This document shows positions 55,258-64,000 of a DNA stretch of 64,000 nt, piece after piece. The stretch is from NCBI GenBank assembly GCA_040081265.1, contig JBEBGV010000006.1, forward strand, positions 1 through 64,000. The letters run 5' to 3'. Both the position numbers and the translations under genes were made by a program. Source of the stretch: JBEBGV01 sp040081265. GTDB taxonomy: Bacteria; Acidobacteriota; Vicinamibacteria; Vicinamibacterales; UBA2999. How positions within the stretch are numbered: the stretch's first letter is position 1; the number at the start of each line of letters is the position of its first letter. The notes under the pieces were generated by a model. That model was not told the origin of the DNA, ran no database searches, and saw nothing but the letters and a program-made list of their open reading frames with translations.

Positions 55258-58200
55258 TCAGTGCGCTTCTGAGGTCGCTGGCTTACGGCGAAGACCAGCC
55301 CAGCCTTCCTCGAAGAGCGTGTAGACGGCCGGGATGAGCACGAGCGTGACAATCGTCGAGGCCAGAAGGCCGCCGATGACGACGCGCGCCAGCGGCGCCT
55401 GCAGCTCACCACCGTCGCCGAGACCGATGGCCATCGGCACAAGGCCGAGCATCGTTGCGATGGCCGTCATCAGAATCGGGCGCAGTCGGGTACGTCCGCC
55501 GATTTCGACCGCTTCGCGGAGCTCCATGCCTCGCTGCCTGAGGGTGTTGATGTAGTCCACCAGCAGGATGGCGTTACTGACCACGATGCCCGCGAGCATG
55601 ATGACGCCAATGTAGGCCTGCATGCTGAAGGGTGTGTTGGTGAGGAGCAGCATGCCGACGATGCCAATCGCGGCGACCGGAATCGAGAACATGATGATGA
55701 ACGGGTCGCGCAGCGACTCGTACTGCGACGCCATCACCGCGTAGACGAGGAGCACGGCGAGGACCAGCACGAGCTGAAGCTGCTGGAACGACTTCTCCTG
55801 TTCCTCGACCTCGGTGCCGAACCCGACGGAGAAGTCAGGCGGCACGCGCACCTGGCCGATCGTGCCCTGGACGGCCTTGACGGCGTCGCTCAGGGGAATC
55901 TCGATATCGGCGCTGATGTTGGTGACGCGCTCCATGTTCTTGCGGTTGATCTGCGTCGGTCCTGTCTCGCGGGTGACGGCCAGGAGGTTGCGTGCGGGCA
56001 CCACCTGCCCGCTTGGCGTCGAGACGAGCACTTCACCGAGGTCGGCCACGCCCTCGCGATCTTCCTGACGGAGGCGGACGACGACCGGGTATTCGTTGCC
56101 GCGCTCACGGTACTGTGCGGCCGTCGTTCCCTGGACGTTGGTCTGGATCGTGTTGGCGACGCCCTGAACCGTCATGCCGAGCATGGCGGCCTTGGGCCGA
56201 TCGACACGGATGGCCAGCTCCGGGCGTCCTTCGTCGTTGGGCAGGCGCACGTCAGCAATCCCTGGCACCGCGCGCATGACGGTCTGCGCTTCGGTGGTGA
56301 TGCGCTTGGCGTCATCGAGGTCATGGCCGCGCACCTCGAGCGAGAGGCGTCCGCCGTCGCCGCCACCACCGAGGAGGTTGTTCAACTGGAAGTTGCCGCC
56401 TGCGGCCTGCGCACGGACGATCACGCCTGGAAGACCAGCAAGCTTCTGCCTGAGGTCCTGCGCAATCGCATCGTTGGTGCGCGTGCGTTCATCACGTGGC
56501 ACCAGCCGGACGTTAATCGAGCCGCGGTTGCTGCTGCCCGGCCCGCCGAAGCCGCCACCGCCGCCACCGCCGCTCGTAATCAGCGTCGTCGCCTCTGGCA
56601 CCGCGGCCCTGACCATCTCTTCGAGCTGGTACATCACCGCCTCGGTGCGCTCCATGCGCGTGCCGACCGGCAGCTGTGCGTTGACGTTGACTTCGCCCTC
56701 ATCGGTCTGCGGGAGCAACTCGGTTTGAATCAGCGGGTAGAGCATGCCGGCGACGACCGTCAGCGCCACCGCGCCACCAATCACGGTTGGCCGGTGGGCG
56801 AGCGTCAGGTGGATGAGCCGGCGATAGCCTTCGTCCATCCCGTTCAGGAATCGCTCGCTGGCGTTGAACATCGCGCCCAGGATGCCGCTGCGCTTGGCCT
56901 CTTCCTCCGGCGTCTTCAGCCAGCGGGAGCAGAGCACCGGCACGATGGTCACGGCGACAAAGAGCGACATTGCCAGCGAGAACATGACGACAAACGACAG
57001 CTGCGTGAAGAGCACGCTGGACGCGCCCGAGAGGAAGAGCAGTGGCACGAACACAGCGATGTGGGTCAGCGTCGAGGCGAGAATCGCCGACCAGACCTCT
57101 TCGCTGCCGTCGATCGCAGCGGTCATCCGGTCCTTGCCCATGTGCAGGTGCCGGTGCGTGTTTTCCAGGACGACGATCGCCGCGTCGACGATCATGCCTA
57201 TCCCCAGCGCAAGACCGCCGAAAGTCATCGTGTTCAGCGTGAAGCCACCGAAGTAGAGCAACGCGAACGTGCCGATGACCGACACCGGAATCGAGGTGCA
57301 GACGATCAGGGTGGAACGGAAGTCGCGGAGGAACGCGAAGATGATCAGCACGACCAGGATGCCGCCAATGAGCGCGTGCTCCTTGACGTTGTCGATGGCG
57401 CGCTCGATGAAGGTTGACTGGTCGTTGGTGACGAGCAGGTGGATGCCCGGCACCTCGCGGTTGATCTTCTCGATTTCGGCCTTGATGCCCTGGGCGATGG
57501 CGACGGTGTTCTCGCCGACCTGCTTGGTGACGGTCATGCGGACGCCGGGCTTGCCGTTGATGCGCAGGAACTGACGACGATCCTCGGTTGAATCGACGAC
57601 GTCGGCGACATCGCGCATGTAGACCGGCACGCCGGCTCTGGTCATGATCACCAGGTTGCGGATGTCGTCGAGGTTGCCGAACTGTCCCATGCTGCGCACG
57701 AGATAGGTGGCATCGCCCTGGTTGACCTCGCCGAGCGGGGTGTTCTGGTTTTCTGTGCGCAGCGTCTGGACCACCTGGTTCACAGACAGGTTGAGCGCGG
57801 TGATCTTCTCCTTCGACAGGTCAACGTGAATCTGCCGGCGCAGGCCGCCGTTGACGTTGACTGCCGCCACGCCAGGCACGCGTTCGAGGCGGGGCGAGAG
57901 CTCGTTCTGTGCGACTTCACGCAGCGTCACCGGGTCAAAGTCGCCTTCGACGGCGAGGTTGATGATCGGCATGGCGTTGGAGTCGGCCTTGAAGACCGTT
58001 GGCGCGTCGGCATTCTCGGGGAATCGGCCGCGCACACGATCGAGACGGGTGCGGACATCGTCCATGGCCACGTTCATGTCCATCCCGTACGTGAACGTGA
58101 GACGGACGTTGCTGCGTCCTTCCGCGGAGGTGGAGTTCACCTGCTGCAGACCGGCGACGGCGCTGACCGCCTGCTCGATCGGGCGGGTGACCAGCTCTTC

Positions 58201-58377
58201 CATCTCGAGCGGCCCGACACCGGCGTACGTAACAGTGACGGTGATTGTGGGCTGCTGGATGTCCGGCATGAGGTCGACCGGGAGCCGAACCAGGGAGATC
58301 CAGCCCAGCAGCACCACGATGGCGCTGAGCATGAACATCATGACCGGCCGATGAATCGCAATACGCGGAATGCTCAT
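55258..58377 (-). CDS. RND-family efflux pump, inner-membrane transporter
   Basis: 1039 aa from the ATG at 58377 (MSIPRIAIHRPVMMFML). This is the length and layout of AcrB/HAE1 pumps: helix 1 with IVVLLGWISLVRLPVDLMPDIQQPTI, the TSAEGRSNVRLTFTYGMDMNVAMDDVRTRL porter segment, the TM4 motif LALGIGMIVDAAIVVLENTHRH with its proton-path aspartate, and C-terminal helices with FSIPVAAIGIVGMLLL and GIVVSNAILLVDYINT. A Gly-rich stretch (TLITSGGGGGGGFGG) lies in a periplasmic loop. It uses proton influx to expel drugs or hydrophobic compounds through the adaptor and TolC-like protein encoded upstream. Confidence 0.95.
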   Translation of the reverse strand: MSIPRIAIHRPVMMFMLSAIVVLLGWISLVRLPVDLMPDIQQPTITVTVTYAGVGPLEMEELVTRPIEQAVSAVAGLQQVNSTSAEGRSNVRLTFTYGMDMNVAMDDVRTRLDRVRGRFPENADAPTVFKADSNAMPIINLAVEGDFDPVTLREVAQNELSPRLERVPGVAAVNVNGGLRRQIHVDLSKEKITALNLSVNQVVQTLRTENQNTPLGEVNQGDATYLVRSMGQFGNLDDIRNLVIMTRAGVPVYMRDVADVVDSTEDRRQFLRINGKPGVRMTVTKQVGENTVAIAQGIKAEIEKINREVPGIHLLVTNDQSTFIERAIDNVKEHALIGGILVVLIIFAFLRDFRSTLIVCTSIPVSVIGTFALLYFGGFTLNTMTFGGLALGIGMIVDAAIVVLENTHRHLHMGKDRMTAAIDGSEEVWSAILASTLTHIAVFVPLLFLSGASSVLFTQLSFVVMFSLAMSLFVAVTIVPVLCSRWLKTPEEEAKRSGILGAMFNASERFLNGMDEGYRRLIHLTLAHRPTVIGGAVALTVVAGMLYPLIQTELLPQTDEGEVNVNAQLPVGTRMERTEAVMYQLEEMVRAAVPEATTLITSGGGGGGGFGGPGSSNRGSINVRLVPRDERTRTNDAIAQDLRQKLAGLPGVIVRAQAAGGNFQLNNLLGGGGDGGRLSLEVRGHDLDDAKRITTEAQTVMRAVPGIADVRLPNDEGRPELAIRVDRPKAAMLGMTVQGVANTIQTNVQGTTAAQYRERGNEYPVVVRLRQEDREGVADLGEVLVSTPSGQVVPARNLLAVTRETGPTQINRKNMERVTNISADIEIPLSDAVKAVQGTIGQVRVPPDFSVGFGTEVEEQEKSFQQLQLVLVLAVLLVYAVMASQYESLRDPFIIMFSIPVAAIGIVGMLLLTNTPFSMQAYIGVIMLAGIVVSNAILLVDYINTLRQRGMELREAVEIGGRTRLRPILMTAIATMLGLVPMAIGLGDGGELQAPLARVVIGGLLASTIVTLVLIPAVYTLFEEGWAGLRRKPATSEAH

Positions 58378-58414
58378 ATCCGTCTCTCTGTGCGTGAGTA
58401 GAACGTAACCGACA

Positions 58415-60001
58415 TCAATTGGTGCCGGGTTGGTCAGCGCCCTGCTGACCGCCCCGTCGGCCACCGCGACGTCCTGTGCCGTCGCCGCGTCCTCGGAAGC
58501 CCTCGCCGCCGTTGGTGCTGCCGTTGCCGACCGCGCCGCCGGTGCCATCTGCTCCACCGCGCCGCCCGCGCCGTCCGCCCTCTGGCGCTGCCCCGACCTC
58601 GGCTCCGCCCTGCGGCCGCTGCGGGGGAGTGGTCGCGCTGGCATCCTGGACACCGCCTGCGGGCTGGCCGGTCGCTCGCCCCTGCCCGCGGCCCTGCTGT
58701 CCGCCCTGTCCGCCGTTGCGCCCACCGCCATTGCGGCCGCCGCGACCAGCGATCGTGAACCGCGCACCATCGGTCAGGCCGGCAGCGCCGGTCGTGATCA
58801 CGGTATCGCCCTCCACCAAGCCTTCGAGGATCTCCATCCGCTGGTCTTCTTCGAGGCCCACCCGCACGGCGCGGAAGAGCGCGGTGCCGGTCTCGCTTGC
58901 GAGGTAGACGCCGCGCCGGCCGTTGATGTCGACCACCGATGCCGCTGGGACGACCAGCGCATCCTGCTTGTTGTTGGTCGTGATGCTCACGCGTGCGTAC
59001 ATCCCGGGCTTGAGGCGATAGCCGGGATTGGGAATCTCGAGTTCGATGGGCGAGGTCCGGGTGGTCGCGTCGAGGACGGGTGCCACGCGCGCGATGCGCC
59101 CGGAGAAGGTCTCGCCCGGGAACGCGTCGACGTTGACCAGAGCCTGATCGCCAACCCTGATCTGTTTGAGGTCCTTTTCGACCACGTTGACGACCAGACG
59201 CACGCGGCGAATGTCGACAACGTCGACGACAGGAGCGTTCTGCCCGACGAAGGCCCCCGGATCAACGGCGCGTCGCGCGACGAATCCATCCACCGGGGCC
59301 AGAATGTTGGTGTTGGCCAGCGTAATTTTCAGCTCATCAAGACGGGCCTGCGACTGATTGTTCTGCGCGCGGGACAGGTCCAGCTGCGCGATGGCCGACT
59401 GATAGCGGGCCTCGTTGTCGTCGAGCGTCTGCTGGGGCAGGAGCTGGCGCTGGAAGAGGCTCCGGGCGCGTTCGACGTTGGTCTTGGCCAGGGAGAGGTC
59501 AGCGTCGCGCTGGCGAATCGTGGCCCGCGAGACCTCGAAGGCCGCTTCAGCCTGACGCACCTGCTCCTGGACTTCCTGATCCTCGATCTTGGCGATGCGC
59601 TGTCCGCGGGTGACCTGATCGCCGAGGCGGACGTTGACTTCCTGCAGGCGACCGGCGGTTCGCGGCACGACCGCCACCGTGGCATCGCCGATCAGGTTGC
59701 CGACCACGGTCAACTGCTGGGCCATCTGTTCGCGTTTGGCCTGGGCCACCTCGACGGTCATGGGGCCGGTCGCGCCGAAGCGACCTCCGCGACCGCCTGG
59801 CGCGCCACCGCGGCCTGGCGCGCCGCCTCCGGCACGGTTGCCGCCAGCGCCGGGCACACCGCCGGGTGCACCTCCAGGTGCACCGCCGCCACCAGCCTGC
59901 TGGTTGGCCGCCGGTGCCTCAGACGTACCGAAGTAACCCGCGTAGTAGGCGGCGCCTGCGAGAGCCGCGATGATGACGATAGGAGCGATGAGCTTTTTCA
60001 T
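58415..60001 (-). CDS. RND efflux periplasmic adaptor (membrane fusion protein)
   Basis: 528 aa from the ATG at 60001 (MKKLIAPIVIIAAL). N-terminal anchor helix, then a Gly/Pro/Ala-rich linker (residues 30-75). The adaptor core follows: QQLTVVGNLIGDATVAVVPRTAGRLQEVNV (lipoyl half), a helical hairpin RQAEAAFEVSRATIRQRDADLSLAKTNVERA, the second lipoyl half LANTNILAPVDGFVARRAVDPGA, and a barrel to about residue 420. The last 100 residues are an uncommon Gly/Arg/Gln-rich tail (for example GGRNGGGRNGGQGGQQGRG). It bridges the RND pump to the outer-membrane channel. The pump gene starts 37 bp downstream. Confidence 0.92.
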   Translation of the reverse strand: MKKLIAPIVIIAALAGAAYYAGYFGTSEAPAANQQAGGGGAPGGAPGGVPGAGGNRAGGGAPGRGGAPGGRGGRFGATGPMTVEVAQAKREQMAQQLTVVGNLIGDATVAVVPRTAGRLQEVNVRLGDQVTRGQRIAKIEDQEVQEQVRQAEAAFEVSRATIRQRDADLSLAKTNVERARSLFQRQLLPQQTLDDNEARYQSAIAQLDLSRAQNNQSQARLDELKITLANTNILAPVDGFVARRAVDPGAFVGQNAPVVDVVDIRRVRLVVNVVEKDLKQIRVGDQALVNVDAFPGETFSGRIARVAPVLDATTRTSPIELEIPNPGYRLKPGMYARVSITTNNKQDALVVPAASVVDINGRRGVYLASETGTALFRAVRVGLEEDQRMEILEGLVEGDTVITTGAAGLTDGARFTIAGRGGRNGGGRNGGQGGQQGRGQGRATGQPAGGVQDASATTPPQRPQGGAEVGAAPEGGRRGRRGGADGTGGAVGNGSTNGGEGFRGRGDGTGRRGGRRGGQQGADQPGTN

Positions 60002-60043
60002 GAACAAGTCTGAGAACCGTGTTACCTCGCCGGCACGTGCGTA

Positions 60044-61729
60044 CTAGTTGCCAGTGATCGTGGTGATGTTGGCGCCGCGCGTCGCCGGTGACTGTTGCAC
60101 GCGCTCGTAGTCGACCATCGCCCGGCGGTAGTCGAGCAGCGCGCGCAGTTCCGAATTCTGTGCAGTGGACAGATCCCGCTGTGCCTGCACGACGAAGAAG
60201 TTGGTGGACAGACCCACGTCGAAGCGGCTCTGTTCCGCGTCGAGCCGCTGCTGCGCCAGACCACGAGCGACCGTGGCCGCCTGATAGCGCTGGAGACTGC
60301 TCTGCACCTGCAGGGCGGCGTTGGTGACCTCGGTGGCCACCTGCAGTTCGAGTGCCCTCAACTGCGCGGCCGACTGGTTCCGCTGGACTCGGGCGCGAGC
60401 ATATGACGCATCGGCGGCACCGCCGCCGATGGGATACGTGAGGTTGAACTGCACGTTCCAGTTCGGGAAATCACGGGCGCTCAGCGCGCGAAACGCGTCG
60501 GCATAGCCGCCGGGCACCGTGCCGACCACCTGTGCGTTGACGCCGGTGCCCGAGCGGATGAACTGGGTGCCGCCCAGGCCCTGGGCGCCATAGGTCGCCG
60601 TGAGATCAAGGGCGGGCAGCGTCTGATTCCGCATGTAGCTCAGCGTGAAGTCATTGCCGGACAGGGTGTTGCGCCCCTGTTCGAGATCGGTGCGGTTGGT
60701 CAGGGCCTGTTTGACCGCGGCTTCGACGTTGAGCGGCTCGGATGAGAAGGTCGGCTGGTCGGTCGGGTTGATGCTTGCGCCCCACACCGGATCGTCGGTG
60801 CCGTTGACGATGAGCCGTTTCAGCGTGAGTTCGGATGTACGCCACGTGGCTTCGGCCTGCGCCAGCGTCTGGCGCCGGGTGGCGGCCTCAGCCTCGGACT
60901 GGACCACGTCGAGTGGTGCCAGCGTTCCAACCTCGACGCGCGAACGGTTGTCTTCCACGAGCTTCTCGGCCAGCTGCAGGGAACCGCGCGCGACCTCGAG
61001 CGCCTGCAGGGCGTAGACCAGTTCCCAGTACGCGTTGCGGACCGACGCCAGCGTTGTCGCGATGGTGCCGCGGAGCTGAATCTCGGAGACCTCGCGGTTG
61101 ATGGTCGTGATGCGCAGCTGCTGCCGGTTGGCGTCGACCCTGAAGTTACGGAGCAGGGGCTGGACGGCGGTCAGGGTGAACGAGTTCTGGAAGCTCGGGT
61201 TGTAGTTGACGAGGTTGTTGCTCGTCACCTGCTTGTTGTTGTTGAACGAAAACGACAGGTTCGCGCCGGTCTGGCGCAGCGCCTGCGTCAGCCCCGAGTT
61301 GTAGGTCGTCGTTTCCTGGTTCACGCGGGTGCCGCCGTTGAGCGTGCTGGTCGGCGGGTTGACCTGCGAACGCGAGCCGAACGCCGACGTGAGGGTCGGA
61401 CGGTAGGCCGCGTTCAGGCGCGAAATCTGCAGATCGAAGGTCTGCGGGTTCAGGCGCTCGACAGCGATATCGAGATTGCGTTCGAGCGCACGCGCGGTGG
61501 CCTCGTTGACCGACAAGGGGAATGTGGTCGTCGGGACAGGAGCGAGCTGGCCGGTCTGCGCGGCCGCGGCGCTGACGCGTGCAACCTCGAACTGCTGCGC
61601 GGCGACCCTGGCGATTTCGTTGATGCGCGCCTGCTCAGCGCCGGTCTGGGCCGATGCGCACACGGGTCCTGCGACCAGCGCCGCCAGGACACACGCGGAA
61701 GGAACAAGTCGATTGAACGTGATGAACAT
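60044..61729 (-). CDS. TolC-family outer-membrane efflux channel
   Basis: 561 aa from the ATG at 61729 (MFITFNRLVPSACVL). Signal peptide residues 1-28 (ASAQ). The paired OEP repeats are visible: NEATARALERNLDIAVERLN opens the first, VRNAYWELVYALQALEVARGSLQLAEKLVEDNRSRVEVGTL shows its long helix, and the second copy runs through ARVQRNQSAAQLRALELQVATEVTNAALQVQSS to AQQRLDAEQSRFDVGLSTNFFVVQAQRDL. It forms a trimeric exit duct for the RND complex. Gap to the adaptor gene 42 bp; co-transcription is likely. Confidence 0.93.
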   Translation of the reverse strand: MFITFNRLVPSACVLAALVAGPVCASAQTGAEQARINEIARVAAQQFEVARVSAAAAQTGQLAPVPTTTFPLSVNEATARALERNLDIAVERLNPQTFDLQISRLNAAYRPTLTSAFGSRSQVNPPTSTLNGGTRVNQETTTYNSGLTQALRQTGANLSFSFNNNKQVTSNNLVNYNPSFQNSFTLTAVQPLLRNFRVDANRQQLRITTINREVSEIQLRGTIATTLASVRNAYWELVYALQALEVARGSLQLAEKLVEDNRSRVEVGTLAPLDVVQSEAEAATRRQTLAQAEATWRTSELTLKRLIVNGTDDPVWGASINPTDQPTFSSEPLNVEAAVKQALTNRTDLEQGRNTLSGNDFTLSYMRNQTLPALDLTATYGAQGLGGTQFIRSGTGVNAQVVGTVPGGYADAFRALSARDFPNWNVQFNLTYPIGGGAADASYARARVQRNQSAAQLRALELQVATEVTNAALQVQSSLQRYQAATVARGLAQQRLDAEQSRFDVGLSTNFFVVQAQRDLSTAQNSELRALLDYRRAMVDYERVQQSPATRGANITTITGN

Positions 61730-61743
61730 CGCGACCTCAGTAA

Positions 61744-62178
61744 CTAGCGGGGATTGGGACGGCCGGGTCGATTCGCCTCGCGCTGGTGCTGCAGGGCCGT
61801 GAACTTCGCCCACTGATCGGTCGTGAGCGACCGACGCATGCGCAACAACATCATGACGCGTGTCTTGTTGAGTTCGCCGCGTGCGATCTCAACGGCACTG
61901 ACCTGTTCCATCACGGTGGCGTCGCTGGCGCGCTCGACCAGCCGATCGAAGTCGGCCTGGGCGCGGTCGAGGGCATCCTTATGCTTGCGCAGCGCGGGAA
62001 GCGACTGCTGAAAGATGCTTTCGAGGCGGGAACTCTGCTCGGTCGTCAGGCCGAGTTCACGGCGGAACGTCTCGTCATTCCACCATTTGAAACCCTGGGC
62101 AGATGCGGGCACCGCCAGAAGACCAAGCCCAAGCACGGCCGCAACCGCCGATCCGATGAGGAATCTGAAGATTTTCAC
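61744..62178 (-). CDS. Spy/CpxP-like periplasmic protein
   Basis: 144 aa from a GTG at 62178 (a TTG at 62190 is in frame). Signal peptide to about residue 27 (ASAQG). The mature part is all helical: NDETFRRELGLTTEQSSRLESIFQQS, LRKHKDALDRAQADFDRLVE and RVMMLLRMRRSLTTDQWAKFTAL, with the LT-x-x-Q-x motif twice as in Spy/CpxP/heavy-metal-resistance proteins. Such proteins act as chaperones or envelope-stress sensors. It is 14 bp upstream of the TolC-like gene on the same strand, so it may protect or regulate the efflux system. Confidence 0.85.
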   Translation of the reverse strand: MKIFRFLIGSAVAAVLGLGLLAVPASAQGFKWWNDETFRRELGLTTEQSSRLESIFQQSLPALRKHKDALDRAQADFDRLVERASDATVMEQVSAVEIARGELNKTRVMMLLRMRRSLTTDQWAKFTALQHQREANRPGRPNPR

Positions 62179-62310
62179 AGGTAATACCAAGCAATACGAC
62201 GGCGTCTGAAGGCACGTTTACTGCTGATTCTACAGAGAGATACGCACCATGGAGGCTCGGAAAAATCCCTCGCTGGATCACCGCGCACAGCCTCTGCGGA
62301 GGCGTTCTGG

Positions 62311-63489
62311 TCAGCGCTCGTTGACCAGTGTCTCGAGCCGCCGCACCACGTCGCCAACGATATTGTCGGGCGTCGAGGCTCCAGACGTCAGGCCAATGGT
62401 GACCGGGGTACCCACAGGTAACCACTGACTGGCGATGGTTTCTGTCTTTTCCCCAAGTGGCATGTGTCTGACGGCGTCGCGGGAGACGAGCGCGCCTGCA
62501 TCAGCAATGTGCAGGGTGGGGACGCGCAAGGCACAGATTCTGGCGAGATTGTAGGTGTTGCTGCTGTTGTAGCCGCCCACGACCAGCATGAGGTCCGGGA
62601 GGCGCTCATCGAGCAGGGCAATCACGGCGTCCTGCCTGTCCTGGGTAGCGGAGCAAATGGTGTCGAATGCCCGAAAGTGGTCGGCCAGGGCATCCGCCCC
62701 GTACCGCTGGCTCATTGCGTGCTGGAACATGGTGCCAATCGCCAGAGACTCCGTGCTCAGCATCGTCGTCTGGTTGGCGCATCCGACCCGCCGCAGGTCT
62801 CGCTCTGGCGAGAACCCGGGCGACACGGCGTGAGTGAACTGTGCCAGGAAATCTTCGGGCTGACCGCCCTCGGTGATGAAACGGCAGGCGAGGTCGGCCT
62901 CCTCCCGGTCCAGCACCACCAGGTAGTGACCTCCCGCGTGCACCGCCTGCGAGGCGGTGGCGCGCGTTTCCTCGTGCCACTGCTTCCCGTGGATGACCGA
63001 CGTGAAGCCGTCCTGGGCGTATCGCTTCACGTTCTTCCAGACGTTGAGCACGGACCCGCAGGTCGTGTCCACGAGGGTGCATTCCTTCTGCACCAGGGCT
63101 TCGAGCAGGCCGGTGGTGACACCAAACGCAGGAAGGATGACCACATCGTTCGGGGTCAGCGCCTCGAGTGATTCTCCCGGATCACTCAGGAACCGGATGC
63201 CCTGCGCGCGGAGCTCGTCGTTGACGTGGGGGTTGTGGATGATCTCGCCCGTCAACAGGACCGGACGGTCTGGAAACCGCTTCCTGGTCTGGTAGGCGTA
63301 GTCGACGGCCCGGTCGACGCCATAACAGAAGCCGAACTCACGGGCCAGTCTGATCTCCAGCCGTCCCGAGCGATAGCTGTAACCATCGGCCTTGATGGTC
63401 TCGATGAGGTCGCTGTGGTAACTCTCAGCGAGTACATCGGCCACCGCGTGCTTGAGGTCGAGACCTTTGCGAAAGATCAGCGGGGGCAC
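62311..63489 (-). CDS. ispH: 4-Hydroxy-3-methylbut-2-enyl diphosphate reductase, long form
   Basis: 392 aa from a GTG at 63489. It makes IPP and DMAPP in the MEP pathway using a [4Fe-4S] cluster. The three cluster cysteines are in EFGFCYGVDRAV, TLVDTTCGSVLNV and FDTICSATQDRQ. Substrate-binding segments LTGEIIHNPHVNDEL and GGYNSSNTYNLARIC are in place. The chain is longer than E. coli IspH (about 316 aa), with an extra N-terminal 50 residues and inserts; this is the cyanobacterial/plant-like subclass. It sits alone between the Spy-like gene (132-bp gap downstream) and an anti-sigma-like gene upstream. Confidence 0.94.
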   Translation of the reverse strand: MPPLIFRKGLDLKHAVADVLAESYHSDLIETIKADGYSYRSGRLEIRLAREFGFCYGVDRAVDYAYQTRKRFPDRPVLLTGEIIHNPHVNDELRAQGIRFLSDPGESLEALTPNDVVILPAFGVTTGLLEALVQKECTLVDTTCGSVLNVWKNVKRYAQDGFTSVIHGKQWHEETRATASQAVHAGGHYLVVLDREEADLACRFITEGGQPEDFLAQFTHAVSPGFSPERDLRRVGCANQTTMLSTESLAIGTMFQHAMSQRYGADALADHFRAFDTICSATQDRQDAVIALLDERLPDLMLVVGGYNSSNTYNLARICALRVPTLHIADAGALVSRDAVRHMPLGEKTETIASQWLPVGTPVTIGLTSGASTPDNIVGDVVRRLETLVNER

Positions 63490-63510
63490 AGGCTCATGAT
63501 AGCCCGGCGG

Positions 63511-64000
63511 TCAGCGTTCCCAGGCACGGGGCGTCAGCTCGTCGAGTGCCCGAAGGGCCCCAGGGCCCCGACTCTCGATGGCACTCTCGAGTTCCACGAG
63601 GAATTCATCGTCGGACAGGGGCGTCGAGACGGTTCGGATGGTCGCACCGCTGTCCTGCCTGGCGGCTTGCACAAGAGCCTGCCCTGCTGGTCGGTTCACG
63701 GGACCGAAGTCCCTCCCGGCGCGGCCGGCCACCATGCCGACGACCAGGCCGGCGACGGCCGCTGCCGCGACCCATCGGGTGGTTGGACTGGTCCGCGACA
63801 TCACGCCCGGCATCGGGCTTTGAACGGCGGGGAAGGCAATCACCCGGCCTGGTCCGGTTGCCGCCTCGGCCCGCTCGAGAATCTGCATCTGCTGGCGGGC
63901 CAGCCGTTCAGCGGGGAACGCCGCTTCCACGTCTTCGATCGAGGCCTGACCGGCCTCATCGAGCAGGTGAGCGATGCTGCTTCGGCGATGGTCGCAGTCG
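63511..64000 (-). CDS. Single-span membrane protein, possible anti-sigma factor (partial, 5' end outside window)
   Basis: At least 163 aa; the frame is open to the window edge and has no start inside it. Residues near the edge read CDHRRSSIAHLLDEAGQASIEDVEAAF, resembling a zinc-finger-like N-terminal region of an anti-sigma factor but lacking a full HxxxCxxC in view. One transmembrane helix (WVAAAAVAGLVVGMVAG) separates it from an outer part ending in LDELTPRAWER. The outer region looks flexible and acidic. Assignment is tentative; a sigma factor gene would be expected upstream, outside the window. Confidence 0.6.
   Translation of the reverse strand, partial: DCDHRRSSIAHLLDEAGQASIEDVEAAFPAERLARQQMQILERAEAATGPGRVIAFPAVQSPMPGVMSRTSPTTRWVAAAAVAGLVVGMVAGRAGRDFGPVNRPAGQALVQAARQDSGATIRTVSTPLSDDEFLVELESAIESRGPGALRALDELTPRAWER

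Noticed and set aside
58430..60013. 527-aa frame antisense to the RND adaptor gene
   Set aside because: Mirror image of a GC-rich gene with biased third positions. The minus-strand frame has anchor, lipoyl and barrel features; the antisense frame has none.

Overview
The window is GC-rich, gene-dense chromosomal DNA with short intergenic gaps. The gene mix points to Acidobacteriota, probably the Vicinamibacteria: DUF5916 and DUF6152 proteins, a stand-alone PGI of the transaldolase/PGI-fusion type, many sigma-54 activators without receiver domains, and giant multispan glycosyltransferase-like proteins. This placement is inferred from gene content and style; no rRNA or marker phylogeny is present. 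No prophage, insertion sequence or CRISPR array was seen.

Region 1 (1-11.7 kb): a TPR exoprotein, bacterioferritin and an exported DinB-fold protein, then a minus-strand amino-acid catabolism block. The block holds the carboxyltransferase, methylglutaconyl-CoA hydratase, biotin carboxylase, a separate biotin carrier protein and HMG-CoA lyase. Together these take 3-methylcrotonyl-CoA from leucine to acetoacetate and acetyl-CoA. Fumarylacetoacetase (tyrosine breakdown) is upstream on the same strand, divergent from a sigma-54 activator that is translationally coupled to a YihY-type membrane protein.

Region 2 (12-30.5 kb): a DUF5916 outer-membrane protein with a dienelactone hydrolase, an HDOD protein, YaeQ, a membrane glycosyltransferase-like protein and secreted hydrolases. 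A complete oligopeptide ABC importer follows (OppB, OppC, fused OppDF, OppA), then a di-haem cytochrome, tRNA-Leu(UAA) and several small proteins. A 21-bp-periodic repeat array sits directly upstream of the tRNA.

Region 3 (30.5-46.9 kb): a surface-glycan-like region of large polytopic membrane proteins (two of them clear paralogues), a DPM1-like GT2, a GT39-like protein, and a flippase-like/methyltransferase fusion joined by an 11-bp tandem repeat. Regulators are interspersed: STAS, PilZ, a GAF-sigma54 activator and a TPR-sigma54 activator.

Region 4 (46.9-64 kb): PGI on the minus strand. A tight plus-strand operon follows: SGNH esterase, YbbA-like ATPase, YbbP-like permease, DksA/TraR zinc finger, ferritin-like protein, and a FolK-epimerase fusion. 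Next comes a minus-strand RND efflux operon (Spy-like, TolC-like, adaptor, RND pump) ending in a classic intrinsic terminator, then a long-form IspH and the C-terminal part of an anti-sigma-like membrane protein cut by the window edge.

Between genes, several families of short repeats recur: a REP-like hairpin carrying TACGTAGG, a heptamer-like GGTTGCTGG/CTAGTTC family, a GAAGTGCGAA inverted repeat, and a GGGGTCTGACCCC palindrome.
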